From contig NZ_ABCM01000001.1 in assembly GCF_000170795.1 (NCBI RefSeq), positions 186,001 to 250,000 of the forward strand: 64,000 nucleotides of DNA, given 5' to 3'. Shown here one piece after another: positions 1-8,646 of this stretch. Position 1 is the stretch's first letter, and every line of letters starts with the position of its first letter. A model generated the notes under the pieces. That model worked only from the letters and a program-made list of their open reading frames with translations. It was not told the DNA's origin and did no database searches. Made by a program: the position numbers and the translations under genes. The DNA is from Pedobacter sp. BAL39 (GTDB lineage Bacteria; Bacteroidota; Bacteroidia; Sphingobacteriales; Sphingobacteriaceae).

Positions 1-33
1 GCATGCGGCCATCCATTTTGTAGTTTCAGTCAT
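1..33 (-). CDS. nirD: nitrite reductase small subunit NirD, first 11 codons only
   Basis: An ATG at 33-31 on the minus strand opens a frame that runs off the window start and reads MTETTKWMAAC. It lies 37 bases after the nirB stop, in the same direction. NirD proteins are short Rieske-like partners of NirB and often start with a Trp and Cys close to the N-terminus, so position and first residues agree. Only 11 residues are visible, so the call rests mainly on context. Confidence 0.55.
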   Translation of the reverse strand, partial: MTETTKWMAAC

Positions 34-70
34 AAAGATAAGTTTAGGGTTCTATTTTTTTTGATTTAGC

Positions 71-2581
71 TTAAGCAATTTTCCAGTCGGGAGTTCGTTT
101 CTGACCACGCATCTCTACAAATTCAATACTTGGATCCTTCTCCTCCGGTGAATTGACAAAATGAGAAAACCTCTTCCGGATTGCCGGATTTTCCACTGCT
201 TCTTTCCACTCACATTTATAGGCTGCTATTAAACTTTCTATCTCTTCTTCCCATGTTGCTGCCATTCCAAGACTGTCATTGACGACGACATTTCGCAGGT
301 AGTCCATACCACCTTCCATTTTATTCAGCCAGGTGGCGGTTCTTGTTAGAGGGTCTGCCGTGCGGATATAAAACATCAGAAAGCGGTCAATATATTGGAT
401 ACAGGTATCACTGTCCAGATCGGAGGCCAGCAGCAGTGCATGTTGGGGTTTACTACCACCATTCCCACATACATACAAGTTCCAGCCCTTCTCTGTTGCA
501 ATGATACCAAAGTCTTTACTTTGTGCTTCCGCGCACTCGCGTATACATCCGCTTACAGCTGATTTGAATTTATGTGGAGCTCTGATTCCACGATACCGTT
601 CTTCAATCCGGATGGCAAAACTTACACTGTCATGTAAACCAAACCGACACCAGGTACTTCCTACACAACTCTTTACAGTCCTCAATCCTTTACCGTAAGC
701 ATGACCACTTTCAAAACCTGCAGCAATCAACTCCTCCCAGATTAACGGCAGATCATTTAGATGGGCACCAAACATGTCGATCCGTTGCCCGCCTGTGATT
801 TTAGTATAGAGGTGATATTTCTTTGCCACATTGCCGATCACAATGAGTTTATCGGGAGTAATTTCACCCCCCGGAACACGGGGAACTACAGAATAGGATC
901 CCCCTTTCTGGATATTGGCCAGAAAACGATCGTTACTATCCTGAGCGGTATCATTTCCTTTCTTCAGGATCATTTCATTCCATAAACTGGCAAGTAATGA
1001 CGATACTAAGGGTTTACAAGTCTCGCAGCCATCACCTTTACCAAGTTCAGTCAGAACAGTATCGTAGCTTTTCAGCTGGTGAATATGAATCAGATCATAG
1101 AGTTCCTGCCTGCTATATTGAAAATGTTCGCAAACTACATTCCTGAGATATTTACCCTGAGCCTTCATGGTATGCAGCATCAGGTCTTTTACCATAGGCA
1201 TACAACCGCCGCAACCTGTCCCTGCCTTTGTACATTTTTTGATATCGTCCAGATTTTCACAACCACCTTCAGAAACTGACTTACAGATATCCCCTTTTGT
1301 CACGCCTTCGCAACTGCAAATCAACGCGCTGTCGGGCAATGCAGTGATGCCGGCAGCCCCATCGTTTTCAGCACTGCGAGTCCCCATTATCAGTTCTTCA
1401 GGATTTTCAGACAATAAGATCCTGTTATTGGTGGTTTGCAACAGCATATTATATGCTGCTGCATCACCAATTAATATACCTCCTAGAAGGTACTGCCCGC
1501 AATTACTTATGTTTAGCCTTTTATAAATGCCCTTATGTTTATTTTCGAAGATGATGGTTCTGCAATCGGGCTCCTGAATAAAATTATCACCGAAGCTGGC
1601 CACGTCTACACCTATGAGCTTCAGCTTTGTGCTCATGTCAAAACCGGAAAATGTTTTATTGTCACCTGAAAGATTCGCGGCAAGGACTTCTGCCATATCA
1701 TAACCTGGAGCCACCAGACCATAAATCTGCTCCGCATGTAGTGCACATTCCCCAATAGCGAAGATGCAGGAGTCATTGGTCTGCATCCTGTCGTCAACAA
1801 CGATACCTCCCCTGGGTCCGGTGATGATACCACAATCTTTGGCAAGTTCATCACGGGGTTTTATGCCTGCAGAAATAACCAGCATATCCGTCTCCATGAC
1901 AGATCCATCGGCAAATTTCATTTCGCTGATGCAGGCCTCACCTGCTATACTGGTGGTGTTTTTATTAAGATGAATTTGAAGCCCTAGCGCCGTAAGCTTC
2001 GACACCAATATCCGACTCCCTGCAGGATCAATCTGTCGCGGCATTAATCCAGGAGCAAACTCAATGATATCCGTTTGCTCAATTCCCAGATCTATCAGTG
2101 CCTTTGCAGCTTCGAGCCCCAATAATCCACCACCTATAACAGAAGCCTTCTTTGCCTTTTTAGCGTAAGCCTTAATCAGGTCCAGATCATCAATGGTGCG
2201 GTAGACAAATACCCCTTCTTTTTCAATCCCAGGGATGGAGGGCACAAAGGCTGCGGATCCTGTGGCAAATACTAAAAAATCATAACCGTGATTGATTCCA
2301 GATAGGTCCCGAACAGTTTTATTTTCCCGGTCGATGCTCACAATCGGGTTATTTAAATAAAGTTTGATGTCTAAATCATGATACCAATTTGCGGTAGACA
2401 ATGATAAATCTTCTTCATCTTTCCCATTAAAGTATTCAGACAGATGAACACGATCATAAGCCCTGCGTGATTCTTCACCAAATACAATCAATTTGAAAAA
2501 ATCCGACTTCGACTTAAGTTTTTCACAGAACTTATAGCCAACCATCCCATTTCCTATCACAATAACCCTTGGTTCTCTCAT
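71..2581 (-). CDS. nirB: NAD(P)H-dependent nitrite reductase large subunit NirB
   Basis: Reduces nitrite to ammonium in the cytoplasm with electrons from NAD(P)H, passed through FAD and Fe-S centres to siroheme. At 836 aa it has the usual NirB length. The N-terminus carries an FAD-binding VIGNGMVG and a second nucleotide motif, GGGLLGLEAAKAL, near residue 150. A BFD-like [2Fe-2S] domain starts around residue 422 (CSCEGV, then CTKAGTGCGGC). The siroheme/[4Fe-4S] ligands appear as CVGSTWC near residue 638 and CIREC near 675. The start at 2581 is an ATG directly before the FAD fold. nirD follows, and cobA, which makes the siroheme precursor, is divergent, so this is an assimilatory nitrite reduction locus. 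Confidence 0.96.
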   Translation of the reverse strand: MREPRVIVIGNGMVGYKFCEKLKSKSDFFKLIVFGEESRRAYDRVHLSEYFNGKDEEDLSLSTANWYHDLDIKLYLNNPIVSIDRENKTVRDLSGINHGYDFLVFATGSAAFVPSIPGIEKEGVFVYRTIDDLDLIKAYAKKAKKASVIGGGLLGLEAAKALIDLGIEQTDIIEFAPGLMPRQIDPAGSRILVSKLTALGLQIHLNKNTTSIAGEACISEMKFADGSVMETDMLVISAGIKPRDELAKDCGIITGPRGGIVVDDRMQTNDSCIFAIGECALHAEQIYGLVAPGYDMAEVLAANLSGDNKTFSGFDMSTKLKLIGVDVASFGDNFIQEPDCRTIIFENKHKGIYKRLNISNCGQYLLGGILIGDAAAYNMLLQTTNNRILLSENPEELIMGTRSAENDGAAGITALPDSALICSCEGVTKGDICKSVSEGGCENLDDIKKCTKAGTGCGGCMPMVKDLMLHTMKAQGKYLRNVVCEHFQYSRQELYDLIHIHQLKSYDTVLTELGKGDGCETCKPLVSSLLASLWNEMILKKGNDTAQDSNDRFLANIQKGGSYSVVPRVPGGEITPDKLIVIGNVAKKYHLYTKITGGQRIDMFGAHLNDLPLIWEELIAAGFESGHAYGKGLRTVKSCVGSTWCRFGLHDSVSFAIRIEERYRGIRAPHKFKSAVSGCIRECAEAQSKDFGIIATEKGWNLYVCGNGGSKPQHALLLASDLDSDTCIQYIDRFLMFYIRTADPLTRTATWLNKMEGGMDYLRNVVVNDSLGMAATWEEEIESLIAAYKCEWKEAVENPAIRKRFSHFVNSPEEKDPSIEFVEMRGQKRTPDWKIA

Positions 2582-2634
2582 AATTTTTATAGTTTTTAAA
2601 GATTATCACTAAATATTTTCAACGAAACACAAAA

Positions 2635-2764
2635 CAAACCTATGAATACTGAGAAAAGACATATAAACACCATATAAATAGACAAAATAATGCATAAAAT
2701 GACTTTTGATAGTCAAATATATGATATGAAATTCAATACTTGCAATATTTATGATAAATATCAT
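2635..2764. promoter_or_regulatory. nirB/cobA divergent regulatory region
   Basis: On the minus strand 2642-2635 reads TAGGTTTG, a match to the Bacteroidota -7 consensus TAnnTTTG, 54 bases upstream of the nirB ATG. Two short dyads lie further up: TTTGA-tag-TCAAA at 2705-2717 and ATGATA-aa-TATCAT at 2751-2764. They could bind a regulator shared by nirB and cobA. The region is very AT-rich, so chance palindromes are possible. No clear -7 element was found for cobA. Confidence 0.35.
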
Positions 2765-2831
2765 ACAATAAACATTATATTAGATGTTATTAATTAGATT
2801 TTATCATAAAAAACATAGAATAACACAAAAT

Positions 2832-3602
2832 ATGAAGCTAAAAAACAACGAAACAGAATTATTTATCATCGGAGGAGGACCTGGAGATCCGGAATTACTC
2901 ACAATTAAGGCATTTAAAATCTTGAAAAAGGCACAAGTAATCTTATATGACAATTTGAGCAACAAAAAACTGCTGGATATTGCAAAAAAAACATGTAAAA
3001 TGATATATGTAGGAAAACAACCTTACGGCATTTGCACTCCCCAGGAAAAAATCAATGAGCTGATTGTAGAAAACGCCAAGAAATATCAGATTGTAGTACG
3101 CCTGAAAGGTGGCGACCCTTTTATATTTGGGAGAGGGTTTGAAGAATTGCTATTCGCGGAGGCTTATGGCATTAAAGCACAATATGTTCCCGGAATCAGC
3201 AGCATGCAGGGAGCAGGTTTTGTTGATATTCCGTTAACGCATCGTGGTATTAGTGAAAGCTTATGGATCATTACCGGCACAAAAAAAGACGGGAGCCTTT
3301 CCGCCGATTTGAAATGTGCGATGCAAAGCTCCGCTACCGTCGTCATTTACATGGGAATGAAAAAGCTACGGGAGATTTCCGACGCCTATCAGCAATCAGG
3401 ATTAGGATCTACTCCTGCAGCAATCGTACAACATGCTACAATGCCACATCAGCAACATGTTGTTTGCAATGTAAAAGACCTATTCGAAATTGCTACCAGC
3501 GCCAATTTGAGTCACCCGGCAATCATCATTATAGGAGACGTAGTCAAAGCAAGAGAAATCCTTCTCGCGCAACACCTTTGTCAGGGCAGAATTGCAGTTT
3601 AA
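2832..3602 (+). CDS. cobA: uroporphyrinogen-III C-methyltransferase (SUMT)
   Basis: Transfers two methyl groups from S-adenosylmethionine to uroporphyrinogen III to give precorrin-2, the precursor of siroheme and cobalamin. Typical SUMT motifs are present in order: GGGPGDPELLT near the N-terminus, VYVGKQ, RLKGGDPFIFGRG, PLTHRG and VIYMGMK. The frame is open from 2784, but the ATG at 2832 puts the family start (KNNETELFIIGGGPGD) in the usual place. About 256 aa from that start, so it is a stand-alone SUMT without the CysG oxidase/ferrochelatase part. Divergent from nirB, whose siroheme it helps supply. Confidence 0.93.
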   Translation: MKLKNNETELFIIGGGPGDPELLTIKAFKILKKAQVILYDNLSNKKLLDIAKKTCKMIYVGKQPYGICTPQEKINELIVENAKKYQIVVRLKGGDPFIFGRGFEELLFAEAYGIKAQYVPGISSMQGAGFVDIPLTHRGISESLWIITGTKKDGSLSADLKCAMQSSATVVIYMGMKKLREISDAYQQSGLGSTPAAIVQHATMPHQQHVVCNVKDLFEIATSANLSHPAIIIIGDVVKAREILLAQHLCQGRIAV

Positions 3603-3734
3603 TATATTTAGTAACTATAACATCCCGTTGTTACCTCAGACTTAAATATGGCTACTGGATTTACACCAGCAGCTTTAAAAAACTGGACACATCAAAAAGA
3701 AAAACACTAAAACACAAGCCTGCTGAACAGGAAC

Positions 3735-5822
3735 TTATTGCAGGTAAAAAGTCTGACTGAAAGCACCGTTTACCGCACTATCCCAGGCTTCTACCCTCAT
3801 CCATTTTCTGCCTTTAAGCTTTGGCCGAAACTGAAACTGCTGTTCCCCGAAAGCTTTGGTATGTGTAAGGTCCATTCTTTCACGGTAGACCTTTTCCCCA
3901 TCTCCGGAGATCACCTCCACGAAGTTCATCGGGAAGGTCCAGCTGAGCTTCAGGTGCATTTCAGCTGTACCATCTGCATTAAGGCTCAGTGTTTCCCCTG
4001 ATAGTTTACCATTTACCTTTAGCTCATGCATCAGCACCTCACCTGTGGTGCCGAAGAACTTGCCGTGCTGCATGGCATCAACCACAGGTTTCCATCCGTC
4101 ATTATATGCCGGAATCTGGTCCATCATCATGTAATTAACATTCATGTGGGCATACATCTCGTTTTCCTGGGTGATGGTAAAGAGATCGGCTTCGGTAATG
4201 ACCGTTTTCTTTTCCCCCCAGTTGTTCATATCGTCCAGCAGGTCAAGCACGCGATTGCCCAGGCGTGGTTGCGACAGATCCGCAGGCATGGCTTTCCAGG
4301 CAGCTCCCATAAAGCGGTCGGATTTGAAAAAGTCTTCGTGATTATAGATATCGGGGGCGTTCACCGAACCTTTGGTACGGGCATGTGCCGTCCAGGCGAG
4401 TCCCTGTTCTTCCTGTAACAATTTTAGCATATCTTCTTTACCACCAATGTGATAAACCTTTCCAAAGCCAGGTCTGTCCTCAACAAAAGGCTGCTCCCTG
4501 TTTCGTGACATGATCCAATAGACGGGCTTTGGAAAAATCTGAAGCCAGTGGCCACCGAAGAACTCATTGGGCTCCTCCCCTGGCATCAGCAGAAAATCTT
4601 TATCCGACAAGCGTTCACATTGCTCAAAGAGCGCTTTCAGCTCCCTTAGCCTTAACGAGTCCGGTCCTTTAGGATGCGCCGTATAATGGAATTCACCAAG
4701 GTGTACCATGTCTACGCCCAGGCGTTTGAACACTTCCACAAATTCTGGTTTTTCGGGGATTGGTTTTCCAGCCAGCACCACATTCATGATGAACTCATTA
4801 TGAAAATGACTTGACATGGTTTTGAAACCCGGGATTTTAACGTAACGGTCCGCATTCGTAAACTTTTTGATGGCGGTAAAGGTTTCTGCATTTCCTGTAT
4901 TGTTGATCAGGCAGAAGAAATTCAGGCGTTGCTGAGAGCCCGGAGGCGCATTGAACCAGGGTACGAAACGTCGGTCACCTTCCAGTTCCTGGCGGATGCC
5001 GATCCCATAACCATCCAGCATTTTCCGGTAGTTCTTTCCGTGCCAGATAAACTTGAGGTTGAATGCTTCATCCAGCGGATAAAAATATTGGTGTGGCGCG
5101 GGGAATACGGCCAGCGTCCCACCCTTACTGCGGGCAGCAATGGCGCGGTATTTCACCTGCAGGTTTCTTGCGGTATCGCTGTAATTGACAGCATTGGATT
5201 GCAGTTGATCGGAAGTATTGGTCCAGGAAAGGTCGTTCCATTTTTCGGTTCTGCTGATGAGTCCCGAATCATAGACAATTGCGGTAGCATCAGCTTTGGT
5301 GGACATTACCGCAGCGATGTTGAACAGCGGGCTTCCATTATAGAAGGTAACCTCCAGCACTCCCGAAAAGCGGTCGGCGCTAAGGTTGCCTATGGTGACT
5401 ACAGTACGGCTGCCGACAGTCTTCACAGCAATACTTTTCTTTTTTAGTAGGATTGGAAAGGTTTTGAAGGGACGAAGCGGCACTTTATCGAAGAAGATGT
5501 TCCAGCCATTCTGTGACATCAGGTCCCGTTTCCCAATACTCAGTAAAAATGCGGCATCGAGATCTTCCGATACGGTAACAGGTGCAGTTTTTGTCCCAAG
5601 CATAATGCGCCGGAATAAGGGATTGTTGCCAGATAGATCAAACTGTACCTTTCCGAATTGTTGTTCGCCGGCGGGCCAGGTAACCTCTACCATGTTGTTC
5701 TTACTGGTGACAGTTGCTTCAGCTTTCGGATTAAATTGGCTGGTGTTCAGTTTCAGCTGTGCTTGCGCCATTGCTGCTGAGATGACCAATAGGGTCATCA
5801 TCATGAGGGATCTTAGGTTCAT
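3735..5822 (-). CDS. secreted PHP/CehA-like metallohydrolase, function unknown
   Basis: About 695 aa from the ATG at 5822. That start gives a clean signal peptide (MNLRSLMMMTLLVISAAMAQ, cleaved near AQA); the frame stays open to 5909 but lacks one there. The first ~330 residues look like beta-rich secreted domains. From about residue 370 there is a segment resembling PHP-type metal-dependent phosphoesterases of the CehA/McbA group: VHLGEFHYTAHP, MPGEEPNEFFGGHW and AWTAHAR supply the His/Glu ligand pattern. The substrate cannot be told. Monocistronic, flanked by cobA (convergent) and a 445-bp intergenic region. The family assignment is my reading of motifs and is moderate. Confidence 0.6.
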   Translation of the reverse strand: MNLRSLMMMTLLVISAAMAQAQLKLNTSQFNPKAEATVTSKNNMVEVTWPAGEQQFGKVQFDLSGNNPLFRRIMLGTKTAPVTVSEDLDAAFLLSIGKRDLMSQNGWNIFFDKVPLRPFKTFPILLKKKSIAVKTVGSRTVVTIGNLSADRFSGVLEVTFYNGSPLFNIAAVMSTKADATAIVYDSGLISRTEKWNDLSWTNTSDQLQSNAVNYSDTARNLQVKYRAIAARSKGGTLAVFPAPHQYFYPLDEAFNLKFIWHGKNYRKMLDGYGIGIRQELEGDRRFVPWFNAPPGSQQRLNFFCLINNTGNAETFTAIKKFTNADRYVKIPGFKTMSSHFHNEFIMNVVLAGKPIPEKPEFVEVFKRLGVDMVHLGEFHYTAHPKGPDSLRLRELKALFEQCERLSDKDFLLMPGEEPNEFFGGHWLQIFPKPVYWIMSRNREQPFVEDRPGFGKVYHIGGKEDMLKLLQEEQGLAWTAHARTKGSVNAPDIYNHEDFFKSDRFMGAAWKAMPADLSQPRLGNRVLDLLDDMNNWGEKKTVITEADLFTITQENEMYAHMNVNYMMMDQIPAYNDGWKPVVDAMQHGKFFGTTGEVLMHELKVNGKLSGETLSLNADGTAEMHLKLSWTFPMNFVEVISGDGEKVYRERMDLTHTKAFGEQQFQFRPKLKGRKWMRVEAWDSAVNGAFSQTFYLQ

Positions 5823-6065
5823 ATCTGGTTGTTTACTGATCCAAAATACAATATTTATATGAAAAATCGATTTACTAACAATCAAATCGTTACAAAAGAC
5901 CAACACCAATCAACCACAACCGGTTTTTTTTCACCACTAATACAGAAATCCAAACAGCCACAATGGAATTTTATGACCAAAGCCGTGCTCAAGATCGTCG
6001 GCTACGATGAAAGCTTGCTCCTGACCTTGTATTTGTCTTCCGGATTTATTCCGGCCGCCTATTTC

Positions 6066-6116
6066 CGTTTCACAGAAGAAACGTTTTTAACCACAAATCG
6101 TTTCTTCTGTGAAACG
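6066..6116. repeat. perfect 18-bp inverted repeat in a 445-bp gene-free stretch
   Basis: CGTTTCACAGAAGAAACG at 6066-6083 is followed after 15 bases by its exact reverse complement at 6099-6116. Part of the motif (GAAACGTTTTTTAA) recurs at 6144-6157. The rest of the gap between the two divergent genes (5823-6267) shows no ORF with coding character and no second element I can name. The hairpin lacks a T-tract in either direction and stands upstream of both genes, so it is not an ordinary terminator. It could be an operator-like structure or a remnant of a small mobile repeat. Confidence 0.6.
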
Positions 6117-6267
6117 ATTTCATACCAAAAGTGTATCATATGAGAAACGTTTTTTAAACAATTGCACTTCGTTTAATCCAGTTTCACGACTGAGCTCATC
6201 CTGACAATCGCAAAACCTACTACAGTTCAATTTGTTATCTTCATATCTTTCATTAAAATATTGCCTT

Positions 6268-6771
6268 ATGATATTAAAATATCTTGTTGACGAATTTGAG
6301 CATGAAGTAAATAGCACGCGCCGGCTACTACAGATGGTTCCTGAAAAAGATCTGGATTACCGTCCATCAGAAATCTCCTGGACGATGGCTGAGCTTGCCC
6401 AGCACATTGCCACAATTTACTATTGGTATGTAGGCACGCTTACGAAGGATGTTTATGATATGGCCGATGACCATCTGGAGCGCAGCGAAGCAAATGACAT
6501 CAAAGCCACCCTTGCACTTTTTGAGCGCAACGTGGAACTGGCCAGGGCCGCCTTAAACTCATTGACAGAAGAAAAACTACAGGATCAATGGACGATGAAA
6601 TTCGGTGAGCAGGTTTTACTTGGCCCGATGCCAAGGGGTATCGTATCCCGTGGATTTTTGTTCAACCACATTTATCACCACCGTGGTGAATTGATCGTTT
6701 ATCTCCGTGCAACAGGCAATAAGATACCGGGAATGTATGGCCCGACCTATGAGGAGAGTCAAAAGGCCTAA
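6268..6771 (+). CDS. DinB-family protein
   Basis: About 167 aa from the ATG at 6268; the frame extends to 6232 but the DinB fold begins at MILKYLVDEFEHEV. DinB-like proteins are four-helix bundles, many with a three-His metal site and roles in thiol- or bacillithiol-dependent chemistry. Here the expected histidines appear as LAQH in helix 2 and FNHIYHHRGEL near the C-terminus. Its substrate is unknown. It is a single gene followed at once by a bidirectional terminator. Confidence 0.85.
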   Translation: MILKYLVDEFEHEVNSTRRLLQMVPEKDLDYRPSEISWTMAELAQHIATIYYWYVGTLTKDVYDMADDHLERSEANDIKATLALFERNVELARAALNSLTEEKLQDQWTMKFGEQVLLGPMPRGIVSRGFLFNHIYHHRGELIVYLRATGNKIPGMYGPTYEESQKA

Positions 6772-6774
6772 ATA

Positions 6775-6812
6775 GAAAAGCGTCTTCTGCCGCAAAGCTG
6801 AAGACGCTTTTC
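6775..6812. terminator. bidirectional rho-independent terminator
   Basis: Arms GAAAAGCGTCTTC (6775-6787) and GAAGACGCTTTTC (6800-6812) are exact reverse complements around a 12-base loop. Both flanking genes, the DinB-like gene (plus) and the reductase (minus), end here. T-runs inside both arm ends fit termination on either strand. Confidence 0.85.
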
Positions 6813-6834
6813 TCATTTTGTCGCTTGTTTCATT

Positions 6835-7902
6835 TTAAGGAATGAGTCTAGCCTCACGCAGCTGCGAAAACAGCTTATAAAATGTCTCTTCAGTATCCTG
6901 ATAAACGGTAAATCCAAGTTTTCTGCTTTTGGACATATCCGTCATCACCTCAATAGGTCTTCCCAGATCAAGGTCAGTATGCCATGCTGTCGCTAATCTG
7001 CCCAATGAAGGTTCCTTCAGTTGAAATTTCCTGGCGATTTGTTTCCATACGTCAATATCATTTGCCATTTCGGTTTCGAGAGGTTGAATACTTCCGTTGA
7101 AGCCTTTCGCCTCGATTCCGAAATAGTCTGCCAGACGATACCACAACCTACTCCAACGAAACACATCTCCGTTGACAACATTAAATGCCTCGTTTTTAGC
7201 ACTCTCCGTTGTGGAGGCCCAGATCAGATGCGCTGCCAAAACAGAAGCATCGGTTACATCCGACAAGCCATTCCATTGTGCCGAGGAGCCGGGCCAGATA
7301 AACGGCCTATTGGTTTCCTTACAGATCGTAGCATAAACAGCAAGCGTCGTTCCCATGTTCATCGCATTTCCAACGGCCTTGCCAATCACCGTATGCGGTC
7401 TGTGGATGCTCCAGGAGAAACCATCACGTTCAGCTGCCCGATAGACCTCATCCTCCTGAGCATAGTAAAAGTTCTCAAGATCCAACCTTGGATGCGATTC
7501 CCTGAGTGGGGTTTCCGGTAAGAAGCCTTCTTTTGCGTAAGCTTCGAATGGACCTAAATAATGTTTTAAGCCAGTCACCAACGCCACATGTTGCAGGCTT
7601 TTCTTTTCAGACAATACATCCAGCAAGTTGCGAATCATCAATGCATTAACTCTTATATTTTCAGCTTCTGTATCATTGCGCATCCATGTGGTGAGGTATA
7701 CATGTGTAGGTTTCACTTCAGCCAGTGCCAACCGGAGGCTGTCGACATCCAGTAGGTCTGCAGCTATGGGTTTCAGCAATTTATTATCTGTATTTGGAGT
7801 ACGTGCCAGGCCATAGGTTTCCCAGCCGGAGTCCATCAGCCGTTCAGCAAGGTTAGCCCCTGTAATTCCGCTTGCTCCTACTACTAATGCTATTTTTTTC
7901 AT
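6835..7902 (-). CDS. PRISE-type atypical SDR (progesterone 5-beta-reductase/iridoid synthase-like)
   Basis: 355 aa NAD(P)-dependent reductase with an N-terminal Rossmann fold (VVGASGITGANLAERL). Unlike classical SDRs it carries the NFYYAQED segment around the active site, the hallmark of PRISE enzymes that reduce enone double bonds. In bacteria these are usually annotated as epimerase/dehydratase, and their natural substrates are mostly unknown. The ATG at 7902 follows a -7 element and two palindromic operators, and the gene is divergent from a Crp/Fnr regulator that very likely controls it. The 3' end meets the DinB gene at a shared terminator. Confidence 0.85.
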   Translation of the reverse strand: MKKIALVVGASGITGANLAERLMDSGWETYGLARTPNTDNKLLKPIAADLLDVDSLRLALAEVKPTHVYLTTWMRNDTEAENIRVNALMIRNLLDVLSEKKSLQHVALVTGLKHYLGPFEAYAKEGFLPETPLRESHPRLDLENFYYAQEDEVYRAAERDGFSWSIHRPHTVIGKAVGNAMNMGTTLAVYATICKETNRPFIWPGSSAQWNGLSDVTDASVLAAHLIWASTTESAKNEAFNVVNGDVFRWSRLWYRLADYFGIEAKGFNGSIQPLETEMANDIDVWKQIARKFQLKEPSLGRLATAWHTDLDLGRPIEVMTDMSKSRKLGFTVYQDTEETFYKLFSQLREARLIP

Positions 7903-7918
7903 GGTCTTTTATTTTCAA

Positions 7919-7926
7919 CAAAGTTA
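7919..7926 (-). promoter_or_regulatory. -7 promoter element of the PRISE reductase gene
   Basis: The minus strand reads TAACTTTG, a full match to the Bacteroidota -7 consensus TAnnTTTG, 17 bases upstream of the ATG at 7902. Instead of a clear -33 TTG there is a palindrome centred 36.5 bp upstream of the element's end, the position expected for a class II activator. Confidence 0.6.
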
Positions 7927-7948
7927 TGCGCGCCCCGGTTGCCGGCGG

Positions 7949-7985
7949 TTGACTTAAGTCAAATAATGCAGTTGACTTAAGTCAA
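7949..7985. promoter_or_regulatory. two identical 14-bp palindromic operators
   Basis: TTGACTTAAGTCAA occurs at 7949-7962 and again at 7972-7985, both perfect palindromes with centres 23 bp apart. The layout TTGAC-N4-GTCAA is that of FNR-type sites (TTGAT-N4-ATCAA). They lie between the reductase gene and the divergent Crp/Fnr gene at 8061, so the adjacent regulator is the likely ligand. Estimated positions are near -42 and -65 for the reductase promoter and farther upstream for the regulator's own promoter. Confidence 0.8.
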
Positions 7986-8029
7986 GTGGACTTGCATGAA
8001 GCGGGCAGCCATTCTTGCGGGGAAAGAAG

Positions 8030-8037
8030 TATCTTTG
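8030..8037 (+). promoter_or_regulatory. -7 promoter element of the Crp/Fnr regulator gene
   Basis: TATCTTTG matches TAnnTTTG exactly and ends 23 bases before the ATG at 8061. The nearer palindrome (centre 7978.5) is 58.5 bp upstream of its last base, which would allow autoregulation. A well-spaced -33 TTG was not found. Confidence 0.5.
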
Positions 8038-8060
8038 TTAACCCTAAGATTTAGCAACAG

Positions 8061-8642
8061 ATGATCGAAGTTCTTTTCAGCCACATTCAGGACAAGGTAT
8101 CGCTTAGCGACGACGATAAGACTGCAATAAAAAGCTTCTTTATACCTAAGCGACTAAGGAAACGGCAATATCTGCTTCAGGAGGGCGAGGTGTGCAGGTG
8201 CCTTACATTTGTGGCCAAGGGCCTTCTGCGCACCTATAATGTGGATGAAAAAGGCGATGAGCACATCAACATCTTCGGGTGGGAAGGTTGGTGGTTATCT
8301 GACTTCCGCAGTTTTCTGTCCGGAGATCCTGCAGTGTTCAACATCGACGCCATCGAAGATTCCGAACTCCTCATGATCTCCAGGTCAGACTATGAAGAGC
8401 TAACGCTCAGGGTGCCCATCATGGACCGTTACTTCCGTATTCTTTACCAGAATAGCCTGGTCACGAAGGAGCGCCGTTTAATGAGCGCAATCACCCATAC
8501 TGCTCAGGAGAAGTACTTAAAACTGTCGGAGTCGAATCCGGAAATCATTGAGCGTATTCCTCAGCACATGGTTGCCTCTTACCTGGGTATCGCAGCCGAG
8601 ACATTAAGCCGCATCAGAAAAAACCTGGTTACCCGAAAGTAG
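8061..8642 (+). CDS. Crp/Fnr-family transcriptional regulator
   Basis: 193 aa with an N-terminal cyclic-nucleotide-binding-type jelly roll (residues ~10-130, with LLQEGEVCRCLTFVAKGLLRTY) and a C-terminal winged helix containing MVASYLGIAAETLSRIRKN, the recognition helix region. There is no N-terminal Cys cluster like that of FNR, and the phosphate-binding cassette of Crp is not evident, so the signal is unknown. Many Bacteroidota members of this subfamily stand next to single reductases or hydrolases that they control. Divergent from the PRISE reductase with two palindromes between; converges with an AraC gene only 4 bases away. Confidence 0.9.
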   Translation: MIEVLFSHIQDKVSLSDDDKTAIKSFFIPKRLRKRQYLLQEGEVCRCLTFVAKGLLRTYNVDEKGDEHINIFGWEGWWLSDFRSFLSGDPAVFNIDAIEDSELLMISRSDYEELTLRVPIMDRYFRILYQNSLVTKERRLMSAITHTAQEKYLKLSESNPEIIERIPQHMVASYLGIAAETLSRIRKNLVTRK

Positions 8643-8646
8643 CCGA

